The notes under the pieces: model-generated
Told to the model about the DNA's origin: nothing
Databases searched by the model: none
The model's input: only the letters and a program-made list of their open reading frames with translations
Source of the DNA: Faecalicoccus acidiformans
GTDB lineage: Bacteria > Bacillota_I > Bacilli_A > Erysipelotrichales > Erysipelotrichaceae
Length of the DNA stretch: 64,000 nt
Assembly (NCBI RefSeq): GCF_014202635.1
Contig: NZ_JACHHD010000002.1
Coordinates: forward strand, 90,102-154,101
Direction of reading: 5' to 3'
Shown: in pieces, positions 8,250 to 17,290 of the stretch
How the letters are laid out: each line of letters begins with the position of its first letter
Position numbering within the stretch: the first letter of the stretch is position 1
Position numbers and translations under genes: made by a program

Positions 8250-8504
8250 ATGGCATATTTTGTAGTTTTTTTTGTATTTATTTTGGTTTTGATTGCCTTA
8301 TTTCAATTTTTAGCACCCGTCTTACTTCCTTTATTCCTTCTATGGGCCATCTATTATGTGATCAAAAGCTTTCGCAAGCCAACACAGGAAAATGATCCCT
8401 TCTATTCTGAATATCAAAATGAAAGCTATGCGCGAAAAGAGCCGAAACATGGAGCCATCGATGTAGAATACACGGAAAGAGAGGACGACGGCCATGATTC
8501 TTGA
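8250..8504 (+). CDS. Small membrane protein
   Basis: 84 residues from ATG 8250, which has an AGAAGGTGA ribosome site; the GTG at 8241 lies inside that site and is not used. Residues 3-35 are strongly hydrophobic (YFVVFFVFILVLIALF, then PVLLPLFLLWAIYYVI), forming one long or two short membrane spans. The rest is a charged cytoplasmic tail. Not recognised as a known family. It lies 17 nt after the YigZ gene and overlaps the next gene by 11 bp, so all three are likely one transcript. Confidence 0.7.
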   Translation: MAYFVVFFVFILVLIALFQFLAPVLLPLFLLWAIYYVIKSFRKPTQENDPFYSEYQNESYARKEPKHGAIDVEYTEREDDGHDS

Positions 8505-9408
8505 TCATTCTTACGGTAAAGAGAAAGAAATACGGCGTCTGATTGCCCGCTCTTGTCTTCACATGGACAGTTTGGATGTCAGTGCATGGATGAAATATAA
8601 ATATGACCCTTCAGGCATGTTTTGTGCTGTGGAAGACAAAAAGATCGTCGCCTGCCTGCAAACGAAAAAGCGCACTTTTTTTTATCAGGGAAAAGCTTGT
8701 GAAGCCTTAGTTCTCAGCTTGGCATGCACTTTGCCTGACTATCGGCAACGCGGCTATTTCAGCGAACTTTTAGAGGCCTGCATGAATTATGCCGCCTGTA
8801 ACCATCTGATCACTTTGGCCTATACCAACTTCCCGAAGCTTTTGGAGTCCAAGAGTTTTCAACCCGTCTCTTCAACAAAATATTACTGGTTGGAAATGGA
8901 AAACTGGAATCAAGGATATGCTCAGCACGTGCAGATCTATCGTCCGGACATAGATCTTTATCCGCTTTATCATGAATTTCTCTCTCATTTTGACGGCTCG
9001 ATACGCTTGGATCCGCAAGAATTTCAAAATGCGATCCGCCTCTATCTCAATTGTAACCATCGCGTGATCACAGCCGTGGATGATCAAAGAGAATTACGAG
9101 GATTTGCGATCTATCGCATCAACAAAGAACACATCGAAATTCAGATCCTGGTATACTTGGATGCAGATGCGATCTTAGACTGTTTCGCCTATCTCAAAGA
9201 GCGCTGTCAAACTTTAAGTTTTATCGTTTCAAATCAGGAGCGATTCGATAAACTGTTCCCCATGGAAATTCCGCGCAAGCAGGGAACGGTTCTGGCTCGA
9301 CTGAACAACTATAAGCTCTTCTCTGTTTGGTCCAAAGAAAACGTCCATCATGCCAAAGAAGCCTTTGCGGCATTAAAAAAGCCGATCTGGAATCACATGA
9401 TCGACTAA
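8494..9408 (+). CDS. GNAT-family acetyltransferase-like protein
   Basis: 304 residues. The N-terminal half looks like a GNAT fold of the Eis-like type: GMFCAVEDKKIVACLQTKKRTFFYQGKACEALVL followed by the acetyl-CoA loop region LPDYRQRGYFSELLEACMNYA (about residues 86-106), in place of the consensus Q/R-x-x-G-x-G/A. The C-terminal half is a second, sterol-carrier-like or GNAT-like domain of unknown role. Substrate unknown. It is the third gene of the YigZ operon and ends by overlapping a convergent gene by 4 bp. Confidence 0.75.
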   Translation: MILDHSYGKEKEIRRLIARSCLHMDSLDVSAWMKYKYDPSGMFCAVEDKKIVACLQTKKRTFFYQGKACEALVLSLACTLPDYRQRGYFSELLEACMNYAACNHLITLAYTNFPKLLESKSFQPVSSTKYYWLEMENWNQGYAQHVQIYRPDIDLYPLYHEFLSHFDGSIRLDPQEFQNAIRLYLNCNHRVITAVDDQRELRGFAIYRINKEHIEIQILVYLDADAILDCFAYLKERCQTLSFIVSNQERFDKLFPMEIPRKQGTVLARLNNYKLFSVWSKENVHHAKEAFAALKKPIWNHMID

Positions 9409-9668
9409 AGATAGCGGCTCGCCCATTGATAATAATCTTCATCTTTTTCGGAAGAGATCTTCTCTTCCTTTTTTTCATAAACCCAGAAAGTGTTCTGATC
9501 AAAGAGTCTTTGAAAATCATTTGGGGATAAAGCAGCCTGCCACGAGATTCCTTTGGCATAGAGCTGCTCCCCTTTTTGAAACAAGATCACCCGTGAATCT
9601 GAAATCAGGATCTGTCCTTCTTTAAGAAGACGCAACGCTTCCGGGGTGGTTTGAACTGATTGATTCAT
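9405..9668 (-). CDS. Hypothetical small soluble protein
   Basis: 87 residues, not recognised. No signal peptide or membrane span. It is predicted to be mixed alpha/beta with a charged tail (YEKKEEKISSEKDEDYYQWASRYL). It lies downstream of the rubrerythrin gene behind a terminator and converges with the acetyltransferase gene, overlapping its last 4 bp. The ATG at 9668 is only a few bases after the rubrerythrin terminator T-run and I see no clear ribosome site, so expression may rest on readthrough or a short-leader message. Confidence 0.5.
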   Translation of the reverse strand: MNQSVQTTPEALRLLKEGQILISDSRVILFQKGEQLYAKGISWQAALSPNDFQRLFDQNTFWVYEKKEEKISSEKDEDYYQWASRYL

Positions 9669-9673
9669 ATGTC

Positions 9674-9698
9674 AAAAAAAAGCTGTCAATTGACAGCT
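9674..9698 (-). terminator. Terminator of rubrerythrin gene
   Basis: On the minus strand AGCTGTCAATTGACAGCT (9698-9681) is a perfect hairpin followed by seven to eight T. Confidence 0.9.
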
Positions 9699-9699
9699 C

Positions 9700-10242
9700 C
9701 TATTCATAGTATTCTTTTAAGATCTGGAAATAAGCTTGTGAGTGTGCACAAACCGGGCATTCTTCCGGTGCTTTGTCGCCAAAATGAATATGACCGCAGT
9801 TCAAGCAGATCCAAACTGTTTCCGTAGGGCTGGTAAAGAATGTATTTTCTTCCACTTCTTTCAACATGGCACGATAACGAGCTTCATGATGTTTTTCGAT
9901 GGCCGCAACCCCTTCCATCTGTTCGGCAATTTGATCAAAGCCTTCTTCGCGGGCTGTTTTTGCCATTTCTTTATACATATCTGTCCACTCGTAGTTTTCT
10001 CCATCGGCGGCATCACTCAAATTGACCGCAGTTGTTGGAACTTTTCCTCCATGCAGTGCCTTAAACCATAATTTTGCATGTTCTTTTTCATTTTTTGAAG
10101 TTTCTTCAAAAATGTTCTGGATCTTTACATATCCGTCCTTTTTTGCCTGCGAAGCATAATATTGATATTTCATGCTGGCTTGACTTTCTCCGGCGAATGC
10201 CGCTAATAAATTTTGCTCTGTTTTTGAACCTTTTAATTCCAT
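9700..10242 (-). CDS. Rubrerythrin
   Basis: 180-residue non-haem iron peroxidase for oxidative-stress defence in anaerobes. The N-terminal ferritin-like four-helix domain carries the di-iron ligands ([13 protein letters not shown], the ExxH motif [11 protein letters not shown], and a second pair around [14 protein letters not shown]). A C-terminal rubredoxin-like knuckle holds CLNCGH and CPVCAH. Length and domain order are those of classical rubrerythrin. The gene is monocistronic, with a GAGGAGG ribosome site, a TACAAT -10 box about 20 nt further up and a strong terminator after it. Confidence 0.95.
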   Translation of the reverse strand: MELKGSKTEQNLLAAFAGESQASMKYQYYASQAKKDGYVKIQNIFEETSKNEKEHAKLWFKALHGGKVPTTAVNLSDAADGENYEWTDMYKEMAKTAREEGFDQIAEQMEGVAAIEKHHEARYRAMLKEVEENTFFTSPTETVWICLNCGHIHFGDKAPEECPVCAHSQAYFQILKEYYE

Positions 10243-10289
10243 GATTGAACCTCCTCATCTGTTTTCATTGTACCATAAATCCTATCAAA

Positions 10290-10679
10290 TCAATCATTAT
10301 TTGCCCAGCCAGGAATCTGATTCCCTCTCTGGATCAAAATGGCTTTCTGGAACTGAGTCTGATTTAAAAACTCCAGGATCTTTAACTTTTCATCCTCATT
10401 GCATCCAATCAACAATTTGACTTCGCAATCCTTTTTTAAGATATCCGCACTGACGACGATCGCATCCACATTTTGGGCTTTCAAACTGCCTTTATATACA
10501 TGGATCGGTTGGGAATCCGTTCCTACCGTATCCTGGAGATATCCATAGTCCACAGGATAGATCAAATTAGGATATTTGGGATGAGCAGAACCTTTTTCAT
10601 GAGCAATCTTACACGTGCTGCTCAATAAAAGAGTATCCATTTTCTGCCAGAAATAGGCGTTATTTTCTAATTGTTCCAT
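10290..10679 (-). CDS. Inorganic-pyrophosphatase-like protein with altered active site
   Basis: 129 residues, shorter than soluble family I pyrophosphatases (about 175). The family core is visible: GSAHPKYPNLIYPVDYGYLQDT (about 30-51), aligned to the YPVNYG-type region of the enzyme. In the next loop the DGDPLD metal-binding motif reads DSQPIH (55-60), so one aspartate remains but the other two metal ligands are Gln and His. The later acidic ligands are not obvious. It is probably not an ordinary pyrophosphatase and may be a binding protein or act on another phosphate compound. A TATAAT box lies about 30 nt upstream. Confidence 0.6.
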   Translation of the reverse strand: MEQLENNAYFWQKMDTLLLSSTCKIAHEKGSAHPKYPNLIYPVDYGYLQDTVGTDSQPIHVYKGSLKAQNVDAIVVSADILKKDCEVKLLIGCNEDEKLKILEFLNQTQFQKAILIQRGNQIPGWANND

Positions 10680-10735
10680 GATAGAGTTCCCCTCTTTTCT
10701 GTGATGTAAATTATAACAGATTCTAGAAAAGATTT

Positions 10736-11254
10736 CTATTCGGCTTGTCCGCTTTCCACAAAGGACCAGAACTCCTGTCCCTTGGCCTGATCAAAATCAA
10801 TCGTAGAATCCACATCCCATAATGACACTTCCTTCGTTGTCTCATCATAGCCGATTCCGGCTTGGGTCGCTTCTCCATTTTCAATGATGTAAAGCGTTGG
10901 AGTATATAAGAAATAAGGGGCCATATCGAGCAGAATCTGGCCTTCTTCGCTTTGAGAGACCAAAGTCATATCGTCTTCTTCCTGGCGAACCAAATCAAAA
11001 TCCGTGATATCTAAACGATATAAAACAATGCCTGGATGTTCCTCTTGCGTCGTTTCAATATAGGAATCGATCGCTTCGCAATACGAACAGCCTTCTCGTT
11101 CAATAATCAAAACAAAATCTTCTTTCGCATCTAACTTTTCTTGAAGTTCCTGTGCACTCACATCGATTTCTTGAAAAGCTTCCTGACTCATCGTGCAGCC
11201 AAAGCACAGGAAAGAAAGAAAAACCAGACTTAAACACTTCTTTAAAAACTTCAT
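10736..11254 (-). CDS. Thioredoxin-fold lipoprotein
   Basis: 172 residues. The N-terminus is a lipoprotein signal (KKCLSLVFLSFLCFGC, cysteine at about residue 19). The mature part has a thioredoxin-like fold with the redox motif CSYC (about residues 57-60, in EREGCSYCEAID) and the expected cis-proline region near YTPTLYIIENG. It probably reduces or isomerises disulfides, or acts as an extracytoplasmic bacteriocin-accessory-like protein. Its start overlaps the glycerate kinase stop by 4 bp, so they are coupled, though no functional link is apparent. Confidence 0.75.
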   Translation of the reverse strand: MKFLKKCLSLVFLSFLCFGCTMSQEAFQEIDVSAQELQEKLDAKEDFVLIIEREGCSYCEAIDSYIETTQEEHPGIVLYRLDITDFDLVRQEEDDMTLVSQSEEGQILLDMAPYFLYTPTLYIIENGEATQAGIGYDETTKEVSLWDVDSTIDFDQAKGQEFWSFVESGQAE

Positions 11255-12399
11255 TGATCGTCCTCCATTCTTACGATCGCATCGATCGTCCTGGTAATCG
11301 AAAAAGCTAAATTTTCTAATTTTTCCGGACCGTTTTTTAATGCCGTCATAAAATCCATGGCCCGATCCGCACTCGCATATAACCCGTCAAATCCATCCTG
11401 GTACAATTCCTGATATCCCAAGCCAAGCGCTCCACTCAGGCAAAGTACCGGCTTATGATACTTCTTGGCCAGTTGAGCAACACCAAAAGGAACTTTCCCA
11501 TATCGTGTCTGAAGATCGGTCTGTCCTTCTCCGGTCATCACGATATCCGCTTCTTGGATCACTTTTTCTAACTGATAGCCTTCCATGCACATCGTGATTC
11601 CAGACTGCATCTGAGCATGTAAAATGCCCACCAGCACAGCACCGATCCCGCCAGCCGCTCCTCCGCCGGGAATCGCATCCAAATCGACACCGAATGTCTT
11701 CTGCATCACATCACGATAACGCCGCATCCAATGATCGACCATCGTCAGCTGTGATGGAAAAAGCCCTTTTTGACGGCCAAAGGTAAAAGTTGCTCCTTTC
11801 GGTCCTAATAGCGGATTGCGCACATCGGCTGCCGCCAAGATCTGTACATGATCAAGATCTATTAAGCGGCTTGCATCAATATGATGAATCTTTCCTAAAC
11901 TGTAAGCCCCGCATATAAGAGATTTATTCTCTTTATCATAAAAACGAAGGCCTAGCTCCTGCAAAAGTCCCATACCGCCATCGTTGGTCGCAGTCCCTCC
12001 TAAACCGATCACGATCGTCGTACACCCTTTTTTGAGAGCGTCCTTGATCATCTTCCCAATACCACGGCTATTCGCAATCATCGGATTACGACGTTTCTTT
12101 TCCGTCATGCTTAAACCGATGCAGCTGGCAACTTCCATGATCGCTTTCTTCTTTTCCGGCAAGATCCCATATGAGGCAATGACTGGTTTCCCATACGCAT
12201 CGACGGTTTCAACCTCAGTGATCTGCGCTTTTTCGATCTGGCAAAGGATTTCCATGGTCCCTTCGCCTCCATCGCACATTGGAAAAGCAGCGACTGTATG
12301 ATTTGGATTTGCGTTTTGGATTCCTTTGGAAATGCGCTGGACGGCTTCCTGAGAAGTCATACAGCCTTTAAAAGAATCGCAGGCGACTACAAACTTCAT
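11251..12399 (-). CDS. Glycerate kinase (GarK/GlxK family)
   Basis: 382-residue class II glycerate kinase that phosphorylates D-glycerate (2-phosphoglycerate in GarK-type enzymes). Family signatures are the start VVACDSFKGCMTSQEAVQ, the PMCDGGEGTME segment, the GLGGTATNDGGMGLL glycine-rich motif (about residues 131-145), PGGGAAGGIGA, and the C-terminal TGEGQTDLQTRYGKVP. Full length. There is no Shine-Dalgarno before ATG 12399. The thioredoxin lipoprotein gene follows with a 4-bp overlap. Confidence 0.93.
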   Translation of the reverse strand: MKFVVACDSFKGCMTSQEAVQRISKGIQNANPNHTVAAFPMCDGGEGTMEILCQIEKAQITEVETVDAYGKPVIASYGILPEKKKAIMEVASCIGLSMTEKKRRNPMIANSRGIGKMIKDALKKGCTTIVIGLGGTATNDGGMGLLQELGLRFYDKENKSLICGAYSLGKIHHIDASRLIDLDHVQILAAADVRNPLLGPKGATFTFGRQKGLFPSQLTMVDHWMRRYRDVMQKTFGVDLDAIPGGGAAGGIGAVLVGILHAQMQSGITMCMEGYQLEKVIQEADIVMTGEGQTDLQTRYGKVPFGVAQLAKKYHKPVLCLSGALGLGYQELYQDGFDGLYASADRAMDFMTALKNGPEKLENLAFSITRTIDAIVRMEDDQ

Positions 12400-12465
12400 A
12401 TTCTTAGTTTATCACACTCTTCGCGAATCTAGAGAAAAACCACTTTTCGAGCTTGATTTTCGTGC

Positions 12466-12471
12466 TATAAT
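12466..12471 (+). promoter_or_regulatory. -10 box upstream of coaBC
   Basis: TATAAT at 12466-12471, 25 nt before the coaBC start, with only a weak -35 match upstream. Confidence 0.4.
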
Positions 12472-12496
12472 CTGAATGTTGAAAGGTAAGGACCCT

Positions 12497-13690
12497 ATGA
12501 AAAAACACGTTTTAATCGGTGTTACGGGAGGTATCGCAGCCTACAAGGCGCTTGATATCGTCAGTCAGCTTAGAAAAAGCAATCTGGAAGTCCGCGTCAT
12601 GATGACCGAACATGCTGCCCGGTTTGTTTCACCGCTTTCTTTTTCTACTTTATCCAAGAATCGTTGTGAAGTGGATCTGTTTGACCCCCATGCACCCGAC
12701 CCTATTGCCCATATCAATTTAGCAGCTTGGGCCGATCTTGTGATCTTGGTCCCTTGCACTGCCAATGTACTCGCAAAAGTCGTTCACGGTATCAGCGATG
12801 ATCTTCTGACTTCTACTTTTTTAGCTTGTCATTGCGATAAGATGATTGCTCCTGCCATGAATACTCATATGTATGAAAATCCTGTTACGCAGCAAAACCT
12901 GCAAAAAGCCAAAGATTTCAACATACAGATCATTGAACCAGAAACAGGCCACTTAGCCTGTGATGTGGAAGGGAAAGGAAAACTGGCTGCGGTAGAGACG
13001 ATCGTAGAAACGATCCGAAACTACTTCCTGGATGAATCTCTATTGGAAGGAAAACGCGTCTTGATCAGTGCCGGTCCGACACAAGAATCCCTGGATCCGG
13101 TGCGATATATCACGAACCATTCGAGCGGGAAACAGGGCTATGCGATAGCCAAAGCCGCTAAGCGCATGGGAGCCGAAGTGACCTTGGTCAGCGGTCCTGT
13201 TCATTTGCCGATTCCGGAAGGCGTCAAACCGGTTTTTGTGACAAGTGCCCAAGAAATGTTTACTGCCATGAAAGAAGAGTCTGTTCAGGCAGACTACATC
13301 ATCATGGCCGCTGCCGTGGCTGATTACCGGCCGGCTGTCGCCGCTCAGGACAAAATCAAAAAGACCGGCGAGGATCTTGTCTTAAAAATGGTTCGCAACC
13401 CGGATATCCTGGCCTGGATCGGTCAGCACAAGGCTCCAAACCAAATCGTCTGTGGATTTGCGATGGAAACACGTGATCTGGATCAAAATGCCCGCGAAAA
13501 AATGATCAAAAAGAATTGTGATCTTTTGATTGCCAATAACCTCAAGACACCGGGCGCTGGTTTTCAGACAGACACCAATGTCGTAACCATAATAACTCAA
13601 GATCATTTGGAACATTTGCCTAAGATCGCCAAAGAAGACTTAGGTGTTCTAATCTTAAAAACCATGAAAGAAATAGAAAAGGAACGATAA
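12497..13690 (+). CDS. coaBC: Bifunctional phosphopantothenoylcysteine decarboxylase / phosphopantothenate-cysteine ligase
   Basis: 397 residues from ATG 12497 (AAGGACC ribosome site); the earlier ATG at 12476 adds seven residues and lacks a site. It makes 4'-phosphopantetheine for coenzyme A. The N-terminal flavoprotein CoaC domain shows GVTGGIAAYKA, the histidine region DPIAHINLAAWAD, and the PAMNTHMYENP motif. The C-terminal CoaB domain (from about residue 185) has SAGPTQESLDPVRYITNHSSGK and AAAVADYRP. coaX follows one base after its stop, so two CoA-pathway steps share a transcript. Confidence 0.95.
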   Translation: MKKHVLIGVTGGIAAYKALDIVSQLRKSNLEVRVMMTEHAARFVSPLSFSTLSKNRCEVDLFDPHAPDPIAHINLAAWADLVILVPCTANVLAKVVHGISDDLLTSTFLACHCDKMIAPAMNTHMYENPVTQQNLQKAKDFNIQIIEPETGHLACDVEGKGKLAAVETIVETIRNYFLDESLLEGKRVLISAGPTQESLDPVRYITNHSSGKQGYAIAKAAKRMGAEVTLVSGPVHLPIPEGVKPVFVTSAQEMFTAMKEESVQADYIIMAAAVADYRPAVAAQDKIKKTGEDLVLKMVRNPDILAWIGQHKAPNQIVCGFAMETRDLDQNAREKMIKKNCDLLIANNLKTPGAGFQTDTNVVTIITQDHLEHLPKIAKEDLGVLILKTMKEIEKER

Positions 13691-13691
13691 G

Positions 13692-14468
13692 ATGTTAGTA
13701 GCGATCGATATCGGTAATACCAATATTACCATCGGTATCTTTGATCAGGATGAGCTGATCGGAAATTACCGGTTAACTACGAAAGTACGTCGCACCAGCG
13801 ATGAATACGGATTTATGTTGAAGACTTTCTTAGATAACTCCAAAGTTTATAAAGAAGATATCCAGGACGTGATCGTCTCCAGTGTAGTACCCAAAGTCAT
13901 GCACTCATTTCAAAACGGAATCAAGAAGTTTTTAGGAATCGAGCCGATCATTGTCGGCCCGGGTGTCAAAAGCGGAATCAGCGTTCAGCTAGAGAACCCG
14001 AAAAGTGTCGGTTCGGATCGCATTGCCGATTGTGCCGGTGCTTTCTTTGAATATGGCGGTCCTGTTCTGATCATCGATTTCGGCACGGCGACAACATATG
14101 ACTACGTAGATGAAAACGGCTGTTTTAAAGCCGGCTCGATCAGTGTCGGCATCGAAACCGGTGCCAATGCCCTTTGGACCCAAACAGCTCAATTGCCTGA
14201 AATCGAGATCAAGCGTCCAAACACCATTCTTTCGAAAAACACAAAGACGGAGATGCAGGGCGGGATCTTCTACCAGTATTTAGGCGGAGTCGAATATACC
14301 ATTCGTCAATATCGGAAAGAATTAGGCAACGACTTCAAAGTTGTCGCAACTGGCGGATTGGGGCGTGTTGTTTGTTCTCACATCCCGCAAATTGATGTTT
14401 ACGATCCCAATTTGATCTTTAAAGGATTAAAAGTCATTTATGATAAAAACAAAGAGACAGCCGAGTGA
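13692..14468 (+). CDS. coaX: Type III pantothenate kinase
   Basis: 258 residues. Phosphorylates pantothenate, the first CoA step. Motifs of the ASKHA fold: DIGNTNITIG (P-loop-like, residues 5-14), GSDRIADCAGA (about 107-117), DFGTATTYDYV with the catalytic aspartate (about 128-138) and ATGGLGRVV near the C-terminus. It is translationally adjacent to coaBC (one base apart). A hairpin terminator spans its stop. Confidence 0.95.
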   Translation: MLVAIDIGNTNITIGIFDQDELIGNYRLTTKVRRTSDEYGFMLKTFLDNSKVYKEDIQDVIVSSVVPKVMHSFQNGIKKFLGIEPIIVGPGVKSGISVQLENPKSVGSDRIADCAGAFFEYGGPVLIIDFGTATTYDYVDENGCFKAGSISVGIETGANALWTQTAQLPEIEIKRPNTILSKNTKTEMQGGIFYQYLGGVEYTIRQYRKELGNDFKVVATGGLGRVVCSHIPQIDVYDPNLIFKGLKVIYDKNKETAE

Positions 14469-14486
14469 TTCGCTGTCTCTTTTTAT
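14451..14486. terminator. Bidirectional terminator between coaX and the convergent gene
   Basis: AAAGAGACAGC (14451-14461) pairs with GCTGTCTCTTT (14472-14482), followed by TTTATT; A-rich on the other side, so it can serve both converging genes. Confidence 0.85.
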
Positions 14487-15301
14487 TCTGATTCATCCAA
14501 TGCCGAAAGGTCGATGGACTCGATTTGATACTGTTGTCCAAAAACACGATTGACATAGCTGGCATAATCACCAGATTCGATTTCGGCATCGCTTAAGTAG
14601 GCGCGTTCCCCGAAAATATCTTGAGTCTGGATTTCCATTCCATCATTGATTTCCGGAACACAAACCAAGTAATACAACGTGAAAACTTGATCATTCTGTT
14701 TGAAATCCAATTGATAGATCTGGATCACGCGATCGCTGGCCGATGTGCTTTTTGACTTCAAAAACGCTCCATAACAAGGCTGCAGGCGAGTGAGTTCCCA
14801 TTGTTCTTCCTTAGAGGTCTCATGATTCAAAGAGAAAATATCATTTTCATGATCCCATACATAGGTTTCAGAAGCATCCAATATGGCGCTCAGATAATCA
14901 TGATCAATCTGTTCTAAAGATGCATATCGGTCTTGCAGCCCTTCCACCGTGATTTCCATGGTCGCATTTTTGACCTCGTAATGATATCGTTGTGCCAGAT
15001 TCTCGTCATAGGTTGCGGTAATCGTGATCACATCGCCATTGGAAAGATTTGTATTCGGGCTCACTTCAAAAAGTACTGTATCTAAAAACTCCTGGACCCG
15101 CTGATTGAGATCATCCCCTATGACTTCCACTTCCAGGGAAGCCATGCCATTTTCTCCGGTATAATGTAAAGATATACTTTTTTGCAGATCAATTTGAATG
15201 GTTCGCAAGAAGAAAAAATAGGCAACGCTGACCAAGAGAATACACATGGATAAGATTCCGGCAAAATACAGAGCTTTATCTTTGATTCTATCTTGTTCCA
15301 T
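14483..15301 (-). CDS. Hypothetical single-span membrane protein
   Basis: 272 residues. A short cytoplasmic N-terminus (MEQDRIKDKALY) is followed by one membrane span at about 12-32 (FAGILSMCILLVSVAYFFFL) and a long extracytoplasmic part rich in beta structure and acidic residues. No family recognised. The extracellular half has internal repeats of the kind SISLHYTGENGMASLEVEVIG and ITITATYDENLAQ, suggesting two similar beta sandwich units, but this is weak. It follows recG in the same operon after 9 nt. Confidence 0.65.
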   Translation of the reverse strand: MEQDRIKDKALYFAGILSMCILLVSVAYFFFLRTIQIDLQKSISLHYTGENGMASLEVEVIGDDLNQRVQEFLDTVLFEVSPNTNLSNGDVITITATYDENLAQRYHYEVKNATMEITVEGLQDRYASLEQIDHDYLSAILDASETYVWDHENDIFSLNHETSKEEQWELTRLQPCYGAFLKSKSTSASDRVIQIYQLDFKQNDQVFTLYYLVCVPEINDGMEIQTQDIFGERAYLSDAEIESGDYASYVNRVFGQQYQIESIDLSALDESE

Positions 15302-15310
15302 ACGCCTATT

Positions 15311-17290
15311 CTAATCGAAATACGAAGCGTTTTCCAGTGCTTGCGACACATACGCTAACAAAGCCTGATCTTCTTGTCGGCGCAAGATCTCCTTGGCATC
15401 CTCAATACAGCAGGACATCATGGCCACATCTTTTGCGGGGTCTGCAAATAAAAATCCGGGAATCCCGCTTTGTCGAACCCCTAAAACATCTCCTGGTCCT
15501 CGAGTCTGCAGATCATAAGCTGTGATCGAAAAACCATCCGTATTCTTTTCCAGCATCTTTAAACGTTCGATTGCCTGCGGATTTTTGGTTGTGCTCAACA
15601 AGAAACAATGCCCCTGGTCTGCACTTCGTCCCACACGTCCGCGCAGCTGATGCAGAGTGCTTAGACCAAAACGATGTGCATCATAGATGACCATCCATGT
15701 CGCATTGGCCACATCGACCCCCACCTCTACCACAGTCGTGGAAACCAGGATATCGATTCTATGCTGTGAAAAATCCATCATCACTGCTTCTTTTTCTTCC
15801 GCTTTCAATCTTCCATGCAGCAAGCCGAAGCGAAACTGCGTCAAGGTGTTTTTCATCCCTTCATAAATCGAGATCGCATTGCGCAGATCCATCTCTTGCG
15901 AGTCTTCAATGGACGGACAAACCACATATCCTTGATGGCCTTCTTGCGTATACTGAATAATCTCTTGTAAAATCGGCTTCATCGTCTTTCCAGTCACATA
16001 TCTTGTGATCACTGGTTTTCGTCCCGGAGGCATGGTCTTGATATTGGAAACACTCAGATCGCCAAATAAGAAATGAGCTGCCGTTCGGGGAATCGGTGTG
16101 GCTGACATCATCAACACATCAACCGCTTTTCCTTTTTCCAACAAGGCGCGACGCTGGCGAACTCCAAATCGCTGTTGTTCATCGATCACCGCCAAACCAA
16201 GATCTTTAAAAGTCACACCCTCTTGAAAGAGGGCATGCGTCCCTACGACCAGCTGGATTTTCTGCGTCCGCAAAGACTCCAGAATCTCTTTCTTTTGACG
16301 AACAGGAAGACTGGATACATAAAGAGAAACAGGCAGGCCTTGCGCTTGTAATGTTTTATAATGCTGGCGAGCCAAGATCTCTGTCGGCGCCAAAAAGCAG
16401 GCTTGCTCTCCGGATAGAAGACACGCATATAAGGCAACACTGGCCACCATGGTTTTTCCGCATCCTACGTCTCCTTGTACCAATCGGAATAAGATTCTTG
16501 AGCTGGCCATATCTTCTAAAACTTCATGAATGGCTTTTTCTTGGTCGGGAGTCAACGCATAGGGAAACTGATTGATAAACGAAAGAATTTTATCGTGGTC
16601 AAACTGCTTTGGAGACTTGATGTCGCCTCTTTGTTCATGAGAAAGTGCCTGCATCACACATTGAAAACGCAAGAATTCTTCATACTTCAATGTTCGGATC
16701 GCCGCTTTTAGATCGGCATCGTTTTGCGGCTGGTGGATGGCTTTTAAACACGAAGCCAGATCCATCAATCGATATTTATTGATATATCGTTTGGGAACCA
16801 GGCTCTTGACCTGATCGGCCAACGATAAAGCGCCCTGCATGATCGATATCATATCCGATTGTTTCATTCCATCACGAAGCGGATAGATCGGGCGAATCCC
16901 TTCTTGCAGGTGCAATGGTTTAAAATTATATTGCGAGACCGTAACCTTATTTTTCCCTTGGTACGTTCCAAAACACGTGATGGTCTTGCCAAAGTGAAAC
17001 ATCTCTTTCCAAGGGCGGTTGAACAAAGTGATCTGGATTTCCTGATCCCAGCTGATGACAGTAAATCGCGTCATGGATCTTCTTCCCTGCAAGCGAATGA
17101 TCGTAACCGAAGAACTGATCAAGCCCTCAAAACAAACCGAATCGCCCTCTTGCCATGACGAAAAAGGAATGGCTTGAATCGTCTCATAACGCAAAGGATA
17201 GATTCGCAAGACATCTTCTACTGTTTCCACATCATATTTTTTTAATAATTCACTTCTTCTTTTTGTGAGTTTTAGTTTTTTTAGTTCCAT
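15311..17290 (-). CDS. recG: ATP-dependent DNA helicase RecG
   Basis: 659 residues. Remodels stalled forks and Holliday junctions. It has the N-terminal wedge domain (about residues 50-150), then a superfamily 2 helicase: Walker A GDVGCGKT (273-280), the DEQQ box in VIDEQQRFGVRQRRALL, motif III MSATPIPRTAA, and the second RecA lobe with VVEVGVDVANAT and QLRGRVGRS. The C-terminal lock region ends near residue 655. The motif II last residue is Q where many RecG proteins have H or R. The start lies inside the 3' end of the upstream membrane-protein gene (41-bp overlap). Confidence 0.95.
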   Translation of the reverse strand: MELKKLKLTKRRSELLKKYDVETVEDVLRIYPLRYETIQAIPFSSWQEGDSVCFEGLISSSVTIIRLQGRRSMTRFTVISWDQEIQITLFNRPWKEMFHFGKTITCFGTYQGKNKVTVSQYNFKPLHLQEGIRPIYPLRDGMKQSDMISIMQGALSLADQVKSLVPKRYINKYRLMDLASCLKAIHQPQNDADLKAAIRTLKYEEFLRFQCVMQALSHEQRGDIKSPKQFDHDKILSFINQFPYALTPDQEKAIHEVLEDMASSRILFRLVQGDVGCGKTMVASVALYACLLSGEQACFLAPTEILARQHYKTLQAQGLPVSLYVSSLPVRQKKEILESLRTQKIQLVVGTHALFQEGVTFKDLGLAVIDEQQRFGVRQRRALLEKGKAVDVLMMSATPIPRTAAHFLFGDLSVSNIKTMPPGRKPVITRYVTGKTMKPILQEIIQYTQEGHQGYVVCPSIEDSQEMDLRNAISIYEGMKNTLTQFRFGLLHGRLKAEEKEAVMMDFSQHRIDILVSTTVVEVGVDVANATWMVIYDAHRFGLSTLHQLRGRVGRSADQGHCFLLSTTKNPQAIERLKMLEKNTDGFSITAYDLQTRGPGDVLGVRQSGIPGFLFADPAKDVAMMSCCIEDAKEILRRQEDQALLAYVSQALENASYFD

